Source of the DNA: Campylobacter_A concisus_Y
GTDB lineage: Bacteria; Campylobacterota; Campylobacteria; Campylobacterales; Campylobacteraceae
Direction of reading: 5' to 3'
DNA: 64,000 nt
Assembly: GCF_902460415.1 (NCBI RefSeq)
Contig: NZ_CABPTY010000002.1
Location: 473,134-537,133, forward strand
Position numbers and translations under genes: made by a program. A model generated the notes under the pieces. That model made no database searches. It saw nothing but the letters and a program-made list of their open reading frames with translations, and was not told the origin of the DNA. Of this stretch, positions 9,036 through 17,888 are shown piece by piece (positions within the stretch are counted from its first letter, which is position 1; every line of letters begins with the position of its first letter).

Positions 9036-10176
9036 ACTCGCTCATCAATGGCTCTAGGCCGTTTGCTTTTATCATTGCTTTTATCTCATCCACGCTTCTG
9101 TCGTCGCTTATCTCAAACTGCTCGTCGCCCTTTTTCTCTTCGCCGTGAGCGCCGATGCTCACTTTTACGCCAGCGCTTATCTTGTTTGCGGCGATATTTA
9201 CGGCGTTGTCGCGAAATTTCACCTTTTCTCTGGTTGAGATCGTTATGCTAGCTGTTGGCATGAAAATTCTATAAGCGCAGATCACTTGTAAAAGCTCGCG
9301 CTCGCCCACGTCGCGTGGATTGATGCGGTAGTTGTTTATGATAGGGCGAAGTCTTGGGCATGAAAATGCGATCTCGGCGTGCGGATACTTTTTTTGAACT
9401 AAGCTTGCGTGAAGTGCGGTCGCAAAGGCATCAAGTCTAAAGTCGTCTATGCCAAGAAGTGCGGCAAAGCCAACTCCTCTCATGCCTCCAAGAAGCGCTC
9501 GCTCTTGCGCATTTAAGCGGTATGGGAAAATTCTTTTGTTGCCACCAAGGTGGATTTTCTCATATTTTGTGGGATTATAGGTCTCTTGAAAGACGGTCAC
9601 ATAGTCCACACCACTTTTGTGAAGCAATGCGTAGCCATCAGAGTTTAGCGGATAGATTTCAACTCCAACGACTTTAAAAAATTTCTTTGCCAAAGCACAG
9701 GCGTTTGCGATATAAGCCACACTTGAGTTGGTTTCGCTCTCGCCTGTTAGGATCAAAATTTCTTCTAAGCCACTCTTTGAAATTTCTCTTAGCTCTCTTG
9801 TGATCTCCTCGTCGCTTAGCTTTGCCCTTTTTATTCTATTTTTAGCGTTAAAACCGCAATAAACGCAGAGATTATCGCAATAGTTTGCTATGTAAAGCGG
9901 TGTAAAAAGCGTTATGTTTGAGCCAAAATTTGCTCTTGTTTTTGCCTGAGCGAGCTGGGCGATCTGCTCTAAAAATGGCGCTGCAGCAGGCGAGAGTAGG
10001 GCTTTTAGGTTTTCAAGTGAGCAATGCTTTGCATTAAGAGCTGCTTTTACGTCAGCTTCGGTGTAAATTTCTGGCTTGTAGCTTGCACGCTCTTTTAAAA
10101 TTTCATCCATAATGTCGCTACCAACATCCTGCATGTGAGGCAGCAGCTGCATGTGATTGGTTCTTGTAAATTTCAT
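9022..10176 (-). CDS. thiH: 2-iminoacetate synthase ThiH
   Basis: Radical-SAM enzyme that cleaves tyrosine to dehydroglycine for thiazole formation with ThiG. 384 aa from the ATG at 10176, which shares one base with the thiG stop (TGATG). The frame stays open further upstream but there only runs inside thiG. The iron-sulfur motif is CDNLCVYC (about 86-93), preceded by the family-typical FGSNITLFTPLYIANY. The thiazole synthase partner residues lie in VTVFQETYNPTKYEKIHLGG. Part of the overlapping thiSFGHE set. Confidence 0.94.
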   Translation of the reverse strand: MKFTRTNHMQLLPHMQDVGSDIMDEILKERASYKPEIYTEADVKAALNAKHCSLENLKALLSPAAAPFLEQIAQLAQAKTRANFGSNITLFTPLYIANYCDNLCVYCGFNAKNRIKRAKLSDEEITRELREISKSGLEEILILTGESETNSSVAYIANACALAKKFFKVVGVEIYPLNSDGYALLHKSGVDYVTVFQETYNPTKYEKIHLGGNKRIFPYRLNAQERALLGGMRGVGFAALLGIDDFRLDAFATALHASLVQKKYPHAEIAFSCPRLRPIINNYRINPRDVGERELLQVICAYRIFMPTASITISTREKVKFRDNAVNIAANKISAGVKVSIGAHGEEKKGDEQFEISDDRSVDEIKAMIKANGLEPLMSEYVFV

Positions 10177-10940
10177 CAGTCTAAAAATCCAGTGAGCGGC
10201 GATGAGGCATTTGCACTTTTGCTCTTTGCGCCAAGCCCTGCTAGATAGGCGTTGCGACCAGCGATGATAGCCTCTTTGAAGGCTCTTGCCATCAGTGGGA
10301 TATTTTTTGATGAGGCGATAGCTGTGTTTGCCATGATCGCAGCCGCTCCCATCTCCATCGCTTCGCACGCTTGTGATGGCCTACCGATGCCAGCATCAAC
10401 TATGATCTGCGTATCAAGCTCGTTTATCAAAATTTCAATGATATCTTTAAAAACTAGCCCTTGGTTTGAGCCAATGGGCGCAGCTAGAGGCATTATGCAG
10501 CCAGCACCTGCAGCCAGCATCGCTCTTGCGGCATTTAGGTCAGGAAACATATATGGCATTGGCACAAAGCCGTCATTTGCCAGTGCTTCGCATGCTTTTA
10601 TCGTCTCAGCGTTGTCTGGAAAGAGAAATTTAGAGTCAGTTATGATCTCTATCTTAACAAGCTCACCACATCCAAGCTCACGTGCGAGCTGGGCGATACG
10701 AACGGCCTCTTTAGCGTTTCTAGCACCACTTGTGTTTGGCAAGAGCGTCACGCCTTTTGGGATAAAGTCAAGTATATTGCGCTCTTTGCTCTCGTTTATG
10801 CGTCTAAGAGCAAGGGTTAAAATTTGTGCTCCAGCCTCGTTTACGGCTGAGTCGATGAGCTCGTGCGAGTACTTGCCAGAGCCAAGGATAAAGCGGCTTT
10901 GAAACTCCTTGCCGCCAAGGATCAAGCTATCACTTTGCAC
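10176..10940 (-). CDS. thiG: Thiazole synthase
   Basis: Builds the thiazole phosphate ring from deoxyxylulose phosphate, dehydroglycine and ThiS thiocarboxylate. 254 aa, normal length. Visible signatures include FILGSGKYSH near the start, LPNTSGARNAKEAVRIA, the Schiff-base lysine region LVKIEIITD (about 89-97), and the phosphate-binding glycine runs AAPIGSNQGL and VDAGIGRPSQA. The start codon is GTG with GGAGG about five bases upstream. The preceding gene, thiF, ends on the adjacent base. Confidence 0.95.
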   Translation of the reverse strand: MQSDSLILGGKEFQSRFILGSGKYSHELIDSAVNEAGAQILTLALRRINESKERNILDFIPKGVTLLPNTSGARNAKEAVRIAQLARELGCGELVKIEIITDSKFLFPDNAETIKACEALANDGFVPMPYMFPDLNAARAMLAAGAGCIMPLAAPIGSNQGLVFKDIIEILINELDTQIIVDAGIGRPSQACEAMEMGAAAIMANTAIASSKNIPLMARAFKEAIIAGRNAYLAGLGAKSKSANASSPLTGFLD

Positions 10941-11792
10941 TTACGCCTCCAAGCCCATAAGTAGTCTAATGGCCAAATTTGCCTCGTGGTTTGCGCAGAC
11001 TGCGACGCGCGGCGCCATGAGCCCTTGGCCGATCTTTGCCTCGTTTGTGAGGTCGCCGCAAAGATAGACATTTTTGGCAAATTTTATGGTTTTTATGAGA
11101 TTTGAGCTAAAGTATCCTGCCATTCCAGAGGCGCCGATGATTTTTTTATCTTTTAGACTAGCACCAGCTTCGTTTAGTATCATCGCCTTGCCAGCGACGT
11201 TATCAAAGGCCTCGCATAAAATTTCACACTCGCCAAAGACGCTTGCCACGTTTTTTCCATCTAAAAATATATCGTGAGCCTCGACCTCGACAAAGGGATT
11301 GACGTCATTTATCAGCTCTTTAAGCGCCTGCGTCTTTTTCATGCCGATGTGGCGGACGAAATACTGCTGGCGGTTTAGATTGCTTGGCTCAACGACGTCA
11401 AAGTCGGCAAGCACTAGCTTTTTTACGCCAACTCTTGCAAGACTTAGCGCGATATTTGAGCCAAGTCCGCCAAGTCCAGCCACGCCGATTACTGCTTTGC
11501 TTAGGGCTAAATTTAGCTCAGGGCTGTTTCGTGAAGCGATCATTGAGCGTAAAACTTCACGCTCAGGCATCACGCCACGCCTTATAAATACGACATTTGA
11601 GCCATCCTTTAGCTCGCTATCTTCTTTTATAGCAAAGCCATCAACGATAAAAATGTCCGGCTTTGTCGCGTTAAATTTCTCTAAAAATTTATAAATTTCA
11701 CTCTCTTTATCGCCAATAGCAAGCTCTTTTAGCTCGCTAAGGCTTTTTACTGGCACTTTAAATTTTGTGCCATTTAGTATTATCTCTATCAT
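10941..11792 (-). CDS. thiF: ThiS adenylyltransferase ThiF with an extra N-terminal ThiS-like domain
   Basis: Adenylates the ThiS C-terminus for sulfur transfer. 283 aa from the ATG at 11792, with AGGAG just upstream; the in-frame extension into thiS is not needed. Residues about 1-85 look like a beta-grasp ThiS-like domain (MIEIILNGTKFKVPVKSL ... ELKDGSNVVFIRRG) but lack a C-terminal Gly-Gly. Residues 108-283 are the E1-like core: GVAGLGGLGSNIA, VLADFDVVEPSNLNRQQ and the late motif GQGLMAPRVAVCANHEAN. The zinc CxxC pairs of E. coli ThiF are absent, as in the short ThiF family. Sits between thiS and thiG. Confidence 0.88.
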   Translation of the reverse strand: MIEIILNGTKFKVPVKSLSELKELAIGDKESEIYKFLEKFNATKPDIFIVDGFAIKEDSELKDGSNVVFIRRGVMPEREVLRSMIASRNSPELNLALSKAVIGVAGLGGLGSNIALSLARVGVKKLVLADFDVVEPSNLNRQQYFVRHIGMKKTQALKELINDVNPFVEVEAHDIFLDGKNVASVFGECEILCEAFDNVAGKAMILNEAGASLKDKKIIGASGMAGYFSSNLIKTIKFAKNVYLCGDLTNEAKIGQGLMAPRVAVCANHEANLAIRLLMGLEA

Positions 11793-11799
11793 TTTCTCC

Positions 11800-12003
11800 T
11801 CATCCACCGCCAACTAAAGTGACGATCTCATAAGCTTTGCCCTCGCTCATAAAGTGCTCACTCCAAAGCTTTTTTGGCAAAATTTCTCCATCTCGCTCAA
11901 GGGCTATAAATTTAAGCTCATAGCCATTTTGAGCTAAAAAATCATAAACGCTCATATCGTTTTCAAGCTCGAAAATTTTGCCATTAATAGTAAATTTGAT
12001 CAT
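11800..12003 (-). CDS. thiS: Sulfur carrier protein ThiS
   Basis: 67-residue ubiquitin-like carrier that brings sulfur to thiazole synthesis as a C-terminal thiocarboxylate. It shows the usual start (MIKFTINGKIFELENDMSVY) and ends VTLVGGG, one glycine beyond the standard GG tail. Its ATG overlaps the aspartate aminotransferase stop by one base (TAATG), and thiF begins seven bases after its stop. No TPP riboswitch is visible upstream; the operon is read from the genes before it. Confidence 0.92.
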   Translation of the reverse strand: MIKFTINGKIFELENDMSVYDFLAQNGYELKFIALERDGEILPKKLWSEHFMSEGKAYEIVTLVGGG

Positions 12004-13181
12004 TAAATTTTGTAGCTTTTTACAAAATTTGCGATCCTCTCGATCGCTCTTTTTATGCTCTCGATGTCAGTCGCAAAGGAAATTCTAAAGTATCCCTCCA
12101 TGCCAAAGCCAACACCTGGAACAGTCGCTACGTTCGCCTCTTCAAGCATCTTTTTGCAAAATCTAAGCGAGTCGCCATCTACTTCTTTGCATTTTACAAA
12201 TAGATAAAACGCGCCATCAGGCTTAACTACGCTAAGTCCTTGGATAGCATTTATCATCTCAACTGCCACATCACGTCTTTTTTCGTACTCTTTTCTCATG
12301 TTTTCGATATCGTCATCAGTTTCGCCAAGAAGCGATGGGATAGCGCCTATCTGCACGATCGAGCTAATATTACTTGTGCTTTGGCTCTGAAGCTTTTTGA
12401 TGCCAGCTATTAGCCAGTCCATCGAGCTTGCGATATAGCCAAATCTCCAGCCAGGCATCGCTCCGCATTTGCTTAGGCCATTTATCGTGACCGTTCTTTT
12501 AAAGAGATCTTCGCTCACTGAGGCCACTGCGTGAAATTCTTTACCGTAGATCACTTTTTCATAAATTTCATCGCTTGTAATGATGATGTCAGTGCCCTTT
12601 AAAACCTCGCCAAATACCGCGATCTCCTCTTTTGTATATACCGCACCTGTTGGGTTTGTTGGGTGATTTAGCGAAAAGACTTTTGTTTTTGGTGTGATCG
12701 CTTTTTTTAGCTGCTCGGCTGTGATTTTGAAATTTGTACTCTCATTTGCTTCGATAAAGACAGGTACGCCTCCACAAAATTTAACGATCTCAGGGTAGCT
12801 CACCCAGTATGGAGAAGGGATAATGACCTCGTCGCCTGGGTTGATAAGCGCTTGAAATACGTTAAAAAGTGAGTGTTTCGCGCCGATATTTGTCACCACT
12901 TGGCTTGCCTTGTAGTCAAGTCCGTTATCTCTTTTTAGCTTTACTCTGATAGCCTCTATCACTTCAGGCAGGCCAGGTACTGGCGTGTATTTGCCACTTT
13001 TGCTGTCATTATCTAGTGCGTTTTTTACAGTTTCTCTTATCTTTTTTGGAGTCATAAAGTCAGGCTCACCAGCTGAAAGTGAGATCACGTCGATACCAGC
13101 AGCCTTCATCTCTTTGGCCTTTGTGCTGATCGCAATAGTTATCGACTCACTTAGCGTTTGCATTCTATTTGCTAGTTGCAT
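12003..13181 (-). CDS. aspB: Aspartate aminotransferase (class I PLP)
   Basis: Interconverts aspartate and oxaloacetate with glutamate; cytoplasmic. 392 aa. The PLP site is INGLSKCGAMPGWRFGY (lysine near 235). NHPTNPTGAVY (about 175) and the C-terminal arginine in EGYFRISFA are typical of the Ib aspartate/prephenate aminotransferase group. An AAGGA ribosome-binding site precedes the ATG. It is followed by thiS with overlap and preceded by speA at a distance of 12 bases. speA-aspB adjacency matches C. jejuni. Confidence 0.92.
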   Translation of the reverse strand: MQLANRMQTLSESITIAISTKAKEMKAAGIDVISLSAGEPDFMTPKKIRETVKNALDNDSKSGKYTPVPGLPEVIEAIRVKLKRDNGLDYKASQVVTNIGAKHSLFNVFQALINPGDEVIIPSPYWVSYPEIVKFCGGVPVFIEANESTNFKITAEQLKKAITPKTKVFSLNHPTNPTGAVYTKEEIAVFGEVLKGTDIIITSDEIYEKVIYGKEFHAVASVSEDLFKRTVTINGLSKCGAMPGWRFGYIASSMDWLIAGIKKLQSQSTSNISSIVQIGAIPSLLGETDDDIENMRKEYEKRRDVAVEMINAIQGLSVVKPDGAFYLFVKCKEVDGDSLRFCKKMLEEANVATVPGVGFGMEGYFRISFATDIESIKRAIERIANFVKSYKI

Positions 13182-13193
13182 TTTTCGTCCTTT

Positions 13194-15029
13194 TTAGTTG
13201 ATAGTTTTTAAGTAGCTATTATCATTTAAAAATAGATAAAGTTCACCCAAAATTTGCTTCTTTTGTGTTTCGTTTATCATAGTTGATTTCTCTAGGCGCT
13301 CATTTAGAGTGTCTTGGATTTCGTAGATATCATAGTCCATGTCCTCCATAATATCAAGGATCGACTGGCTCTCTAGTAAATTTGTGATCTTGTAGCCATC
13401 GCTTGTTAGCTCTATCGTGGCCTCTGTCGGGTGGGTAAAGAGGTTGTGCTTCATACCGATCACCTCTTGATATGCGCCAACTAGGAAAAATCCCAAGAAA
13501 TAATCCTCCTTCTCTACATCCACGTCGTGCAAAAGCAGTGGGTTTTTCTCGTCATCATAGCTGATCTCGCCGTCGCTATCGCAGGTGATATCCCAGATCG
13601 AAGCCGGCAAAGTAGGGCGCTCATCGAGCCTGTCAAGTGGCATGATAGGAAAATTTTGCTTTAGCCCCCAAAAGTCAGGCAAGCTTTGAAAGATCGAGAA
13701 ATTTAGCAGGTATCTCTCTTGAACCTCTTTTTGAATTTTAGTTAGATCGCTTGAGTTGCTCTTATTGCCAAGCATCACGACAGCTTTTTTGCTAATTAGC
13801 CTTAAAAGCACCTCGGCGTTTGATCTATCTTGAAGATCAACATATCCAAGGTCAAAGAGTGTTAAAACGCTTTCTGTGTGATGGATAGCGTCGTGTAGGT
13901 ATTCTAGGGCGTTTGAAGGCTTGATTGATTTATAAAGATCGACTAGCTCGGTTATTAAATTTGGATTGTTTTTCTTTAAATTTAGCTTCTCTTCGGTGTA
14001 TTCTTGAGAAAATAGCTCAAGCACAGGAGCTACTAAAAGTGCGTGAGAAGCGGCGATGTAGCGACCTGACTCTATGAAAATATCTGGCTCGATCTCCTTT
14101 TTTTGCTCGCTTATGGTTTTAAGCATATAAACAACATCGTTTGCATATTCGTTTAGCGTATAGTTTCTGCTGCTCTCTTCTTTAAACTGCGAGTATTCTA
14201 TCGCAAGACCGCCACCTAAATTTATAGCTTTTAAATTTGAGGCACCCATTTTTCTAAGCTCAGCGTAGATGTTGCCAGCTTCGATGAGAGCCTTTTTGAG
14301 TGGATGGATTTCGCTTATTTGAGAGCCGATGTGAAAGTGTATCATCGTGAAGTTTTCAAGTAAATTTGCCTTTTTTAGCATCTTTACAGCTTCTATCAGC
14401 TCGGTTGATGTTAGGCCAAATTTAGAGTGTATGCCACCACTTTTAGCCCAGAGCCCCGATCCTGTCGAGTGGAGTCTTACCCTAAGTCCGATTTTTGGTT
14501 TTGGTTTGAAGCGCTCTTTTGCGATGGCGATTATCGCTTCAAGCTCGTTTAAGCCCTCAATCGTTAGCGTGATATTGTGTCCCATCTCAGCGGCGATAAA
14601 GCCTATATTTATCATCTCTTTATCTTTAAAGCCATTTACTGTTATAGGCGCTTTGTCGTTGTTATAAGCCATAGTTAGAAGTAGCTCAGCCTTGCTGCCA
14701 GCTTCAAGGCCGTAGTTGTAGGGCTTGCCAAGGCGAACTAGGTTTTTTACAAAGCCTGGATATTGATTTACTTTAAGCGGAAAAACGGCGTTAAAGCTGC
14801 CTTTGTAGGCAAACTCTTTCTTTGCCTTTGCAAAGCTTGCGTGGATCTGCTCAATCTGTTTTTGGATAAGGTGCGGAAAACGAAGCAGTAGTGGCCCTCT
14901 GTAGCCATCGTCTCTTATCTCTTTTACGATGTCTATGATCGCTGGTTTGCTGGCTGCATTTATACAGACTTTACCATCTTCTATAACAAAATTTGAATTG
15001 CCCCAAATGCTAAGTCCAAAATCATTCAT
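13194..15029 (-). CDS. speA: Biosynthetic arginine decarboxylase
   Basis: Makes agmatine from arginine, the first step of the agmatine route to putrescine and spermidine; PLP-dependent, fold III. 611 aa, slightly shorter than the roughly 650 aa E. coli enzyme. The PLP lysine lies in FPLKVNQYPGFV (about 87-98). The glycine-rich loop INLGGGLAIEYS, FIESGRY and the C-terminal decarboxylase signature around SDGEISY and FLVGAYQEV are all visible. The start has AAGGAG 6-7 bases upstream and overlaps the hisS stop by four bases. Confidence 0.94.
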   Translation of the reverse strand: MNDFGLSIWGNSNFVIEDGKVCINAASKPAIIDIVKEIRDDGYRGPLLLRFPHLIQKQIEQIHASFAKAKKEFAYKGSFNAVFPLKVNQYPGFVKNLVRLGKPYNYGLEAGSKAELLLTMAYNNDKAPITVNGFKDKEMINIGFIAAEMGHNITLTIEGLNELEAIIAIAKERFKPKPKIGLRVRLHSTGSGLWAKSGGIHSKFGLTSTELIEAVKMLKKANLLENFTMIHFHIGSQISEIHPLKKALIEAGNIYAELRKMGASNLKAINLGGGLAIEYSQFKEESSRNYTLNEYANDVVYMLKTISEQKKEIEPDIFIESGRYIAASHALLVAPVLELFSQEYTEEKLNLKKNNPNLITELVDLYKSIKPSNALEYLHDAIHHTESVLTLFDLGYVDLQDRSNAEVLLRLISKKAVVMLGNKSNSSDLTKIQKEVQERYLLNFSIFQSLPDFWGLKQNFPIMPLDRLDERPTLPASIWDITCDSDGEISYDDEKNPLLLHDVDVEKEDYFLGFFLVGAYQEVIGMKHNLFTHPTEATIELTSDGYKITNLLESQSILDIMEDMDYDIYEIQDTLNERLEKSTMINETQKKQILGELYLFLNDNSYLKTIN

Positions 15030-16252
15030 CCCAGCTCCTTTTCAAGCTCATCTAAATTTATTGTTTTTTCGTCTTTGGTCTCTAAATTTTTATACCAAAT
15101 TTTATTCTCTTTCATCTCATTTTCGCCTACACAAAGGAAAATTTTTACATTTTTATTGTCGGCATTTTGCAGATGTTTTTGAAGTTTTTTAGCTTCATAA
15201 GAAATTTCAACCTGATATTTTTTGCGAAGTTTTGTGCCAAGCGCATAGACAAAGTCTAAATTTGGCGCATCAAGCGCGCAAAGATAAACTCCGTCACGCT
15301 CATCCTCGGCCTCACCTAAAATTTCCATTATCCTCTCAACGCCCATCGCAAAGCCAACGCCATAACTTGCTCTACCGCCAAGGTACTCGACCAGCCTATC
15401 GTATCTGCCGCCACCTGCGACTGCACTTTGTGAGCCGATCTCATTGCTGATAAACTCAAACGCCGTCTTGCAGTAGTAGTCTAGCCCACGAACTAGCTTA
15501 GTATCTATCTCAAATTTAATACCATTTGCCGTTAAAATTTCTTGCAGTTTTGCAAAATCAACCTCCGCCTCATTGCTTAGGCTATCAGTGATGACTGGAG
15601 CATTTTTGTAAATTTCTTGGCAGCTCTCGACCTTGCAGTCAAGTACGCGGATAGGGTTTAAAAGCTTGCGTCTTTTGCAGTCTTCGCAAATTTTATCGTC
15701 GTTTTCATCTAAAAATTTAACAAGTTTTTCTTTGTAAGACTTCATCGAGCTCTCGTCGCCAAGCGAGTTTATTTTTAGGGTTGTTTTTATGTTTAGTCTG
15801 TTAAAAATTTCGCTCACCATCAAGATAATGCTCGCATCCTCATAGACGCTGCCCTCACCAAAGCACTCACAGCCAAACTGGTGAAACTCTCTTAAGCGGC
15901 CTTTTTGTGGGCGCTCGTAGCGAAACATCGAGCCGTGATAAAAGCAGCGTTTTGTCACATTTGCCCTGTCAAGTTTTGCCTCGATAAACGCTCTAACCAC
16001 GCCAGCCGTGCCCTCAGGACGCAAACAAACGTCGTTGCCGCCTTTGTCTTCAAACTGATACATCTCTTTGCCCACGATGTCACTGCTCTCGCCGACACTT
16101 CTTTTAAAAAGTGCTGTCTCCTCGAGGTGTGGGGTCAAAATTTGCTCATATCCGTAGTTTTTTGCGACTTCCTCGCAGGTTTTTATTATCTGTGCGTAAA
16201 GTTTTGCGCGAGCTGGAAGCATATCTTTCATGCCACGAAGTGCCGTTATCAT
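15026..16252 (-). CDS. hisS: Histidyl-tRNA synthetase
   Basis: Charges tRNA-His; class II synthetase. 408 aa. Motif 2 is MFRYERPQKGRLREFHQFGCE (first 20 residues about 109-128), histidine A is LVRGLDYYCKTAFEF (about 258), and motif 3 lies in GGRYDRLVEYLGG and GVGFAMGVERI. The C-terminal anticodon domain begins near 320. It ends with a four-base overlap into speA. The upstream neighbour tmk is 28 bases away, so an operon is likely. Confidence 0.96.
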   Translation of the reverse strand: MITALRGMKDMLPARAKLYAQIIKTCEEVAKNYGYEQILTPHLEETALFKRSVGESSDIVGKEMYQFEDKGGNDVCLRPEGTAGVVRAFIEAKLDRANVTKRCFYHGSMFRYERPQKGRLREFHQFGCECFGEGSVYEDASIILMVSEIFNRLNIKTTLKINSLGDESSMKSYKEKLVKFLDENDDKICEDCKRRKLLNPIRVLDCKVESCQEIYKNAPVITDSLSNEAEVDFAKLQEILTANGIKFEIDTKLVRGLDYYCKTAFEFISNEIGSQSAVAGGGRYDRLVEYLGGRASYGVGFAMGVERIMEILGEAEDERDGVYLCALDAPNLDFVYALGTKLRKKYQVEISYEAKKLQKHLQNADNKNVKIFLCVGENEMKENKIWYKNLETKDEKTINLDELEKELG

Positions 16253-16280
16253 CGCATTATCCTTTTTATTTTTTGTGATT

Positions 16281-16868
16281 TTACTTAAAATTTATAAAAT
16301 TTTCTATCTCTTTTGAAATTAGCTCTATGCTTTTAGATGCGTCTATAAAAAGCGTTTCAAAGCCATTTTTGATAAGAATTTGCTTCATTAGGCTTTGCAC
16401 TTTTAAAAGATACTCTAGCCCACGAGCCTCGATCTTATCGCTTGTGCCTCTTGCTTTTAGGCGCGAGCTTATAAGCTCATGGCTTGCTTCAAAAAAGACT
16501 ATCTTATCTGCAAATTTATCATTTAGTGCAAATTTATTAAGCTCTAAAAGCACGTTTTCATCTAAGTTTTCATCATTTGCCAAAGCGTAGGCGACGCCAG
16601 AGATAAAGCCTCTGTCGCTTAAAATCAATTTGCCTAAATTTGGAGCTACCAGCTTTTCAAAATGCTCAGCCCTGTCAGCTAAAAAGAGTAAAATTTCAGC
16701 TCTTTTGCCTATTTTTATGCTTGAGCTTAGTAAGATTTCTCGTAAATTTTCACCAAGCTGCGTGCCACCAGGCTCTTTTGTGACGATGGCATCACTAAAT
16801 TTGGAAGCTAAAATTTCTATCTGCGTGCTCTTGCCAACGCCGTCAATGCCCTCAAACAAAACATACAT
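16281..16868 (-). CDS. tmk: Thymidylate kinase
   Basis: Phosphorylates dTMP to dTDP. 195 aa. The P-loop FEGIDGVGKSTQ is at residues 5-16, the DR(Y/H)-type motif appears as SDRGFISGVAYA (about 83-94), and the lid region has SRLKARGTSDKIE. The DRG variant with a LID arginine cluster is normal for epsilonproteobacteria. One base separates it from coaD. Confidence 0.94.
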   Translation of the reverse strand: MYVLFEGIDGVGKSTQIEILASKFSDAIVTKEPGGTQLGENLREILLSSSIKIGKRAEILLFLADRAEHFEKLVAPNLGKLILSDRGFISGVAYALANDENLDENVLLELNKFALNDKFADKIVFFEASHELISSRLKARGTSDKIEARGLEYLLKVQSLMKQILIKNGFETLFIDASKSIELISKEIENFINFK

Positions 16869-16869
16869 T

Positions 16870-17349
16870 TTACGCCTTTAAATTTTTAAGAATTTTTGCT
16901 GGCACTAGATTGCTTACATCGCCGTCGTGGCGCAAGACTGAGCGGACGATAGAGCTTGAGATGAAGGCGTTATTTAAGCTTGGCATAAGATAAACCGTCT
17001 CAAATTCGTCCCAAAGTGCGGCGTTTGCGTAGCCGATTTGTAGCTCATACTCAAAGTCACTAACCGCGCGAAGGCCTCTGATAACGGTGTTTATGCCGTG
17101 CGACTTAGCAAAATCAACAAGCAAGTTATCAAAGCCAAGAACGCTTACGTTTTTTAGCTCACAAACTGCCTCTTTTGCCATCTCTATGCGTTTTTCATGT
17201 GCAAACATCGGCTGTTTGCTGTCACTTTTTGCGACTGCGACGATCACTTTGTCAAAAATTTTTGTAGCTCTTATGATAACGTCCAAATGGCCGTTTGTAA
17301 TGGGATCAAATGTACCTGGATAGATGCAAGATTTTTTCAAATTTGCCAC
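16870..17349 (-). CDS. coaD: Phosphopantetheine adenylyltransferase
   Basis: Penultimate step of coenzyme A synthesis: 4'-phosphopantetheine plus ATP gives dephospho-CoA. 159 aa, the usual length. The nucleotidyltransferase signature YPGTFDPITNGHLDVI is at residues 11-26, VIRGLRAVSDFEYE near 90, and the C-terminal ISSSIVR motif near 128. The start lies 13 bases inside the ubiX end, so translation is probably coupled. Confidence 0.96.
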   Translation of the reverse strand: MANLKKSCIYPGTFDPITNGHLDVIIRATKIFDKVIVAVAKSDSKQPMFAHEKRIEMAKEAVCELKNVSVLGFDNLLVDFAKSHGINTVIRGLRAVSDFEYELQIGYANAALWDEFETVYLMPSLNNAFISSSIVRSVLRHDGDVSNLVPAKILKNLKA

Positions 17350-17888
17350 CTTTTGTAAAGATTATTTTCAATTTTTAAGGCATCAAGCCACTTGCCAATG
17401 ATGAAATTTTCCATATCATCAAGGCTTTTTATGTCTGCGTAGTAGCCCAAAACTGGCGGTGCAATGATAGTTCCAAGAGATGATAGAAGCTGCATTTGAG
17501 AAAGCACGATCGTGGAAAACGGCATCTCTCTAACTCCCAAAACTAGCCTTTGTCTCTCTTTTAGCGCGACACTTGCGGCCCTTGTGATGAGTGTGTCGCT
17601 TATGCCGTTTGCAACTTTTGCTAGCGTGTTGGTAGAGCATGGCGCTATGATCATCGCATCAGTGCCAAATGAGCCTGAAGCCGGACCCGCGCCAAGATCT
17701 TGGTTGTCATAAATTTTTACGCCAAGACCATTTAAATTTAGCCTCAAATTCTCCTCAGCCTCTAAAACTTTCATGGCATTTTTACTCACTATGACATGCG
17801 CCTCGCAATTATCTTTGGCAGCCTTGACAAGCTTTAAAAAGAGTCCAGCCCCGCTTGCTCCAGTGGCTGCAAATACTATCTTTTTCAT
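17337..17888 (-). CDS. ubiX: Flavin prenyltransferase UbiX
   Basis: Makes prenyl-FMN, the cofactor of UbiD-type decarboxylases. 183 aa. The N-terminal flavin motif is AATGASGAGLFLKL; later come APCSTNTLAKVANGISD and LVLGVREMPFSTIVL, both diagnostic for UbiX/Pad1. It overlaps flgA by four bases upstream and coaD by 13 bases downstream. No ubiD gene is in the window. Confidence 0.92.
   Translation of the reverse strand: MKKIVFAATGASGAGLFLKLVKAAKDNCEAHVIVSKNAMKVLEAEENLRLNLNGLGVKIYDNQDLGAGPASGSFGTDAMIIAPCSTNTLAKVANGISDTLITRAASVALKERQRLVLGVREMPFSTIVLSQMQLLSSLGTIIAPPVLGYYADIKSLDDMENFIIGKWLDALKIENNLYKRWQI

Noticed and set aside
10177..10368. 64-codon N-terminal extension of thiH
   Set aside because: It lies wholly inside thiG in another frame; the ATG at 10176 overlapping the thiG stop is the natural start.
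10252..10902. 216-codon plus-strand frame
   Set aside because: It is the antisense shadow of thiG; codon bias of the thiG strand keeps the complement open.
11793..12003. TPP riboswitch before thiS
   Set aside because: The thiS start overlaps the aspB stop, leaving no room for an aptamer, and no Thi-box sequence was seen upstream in the operon.
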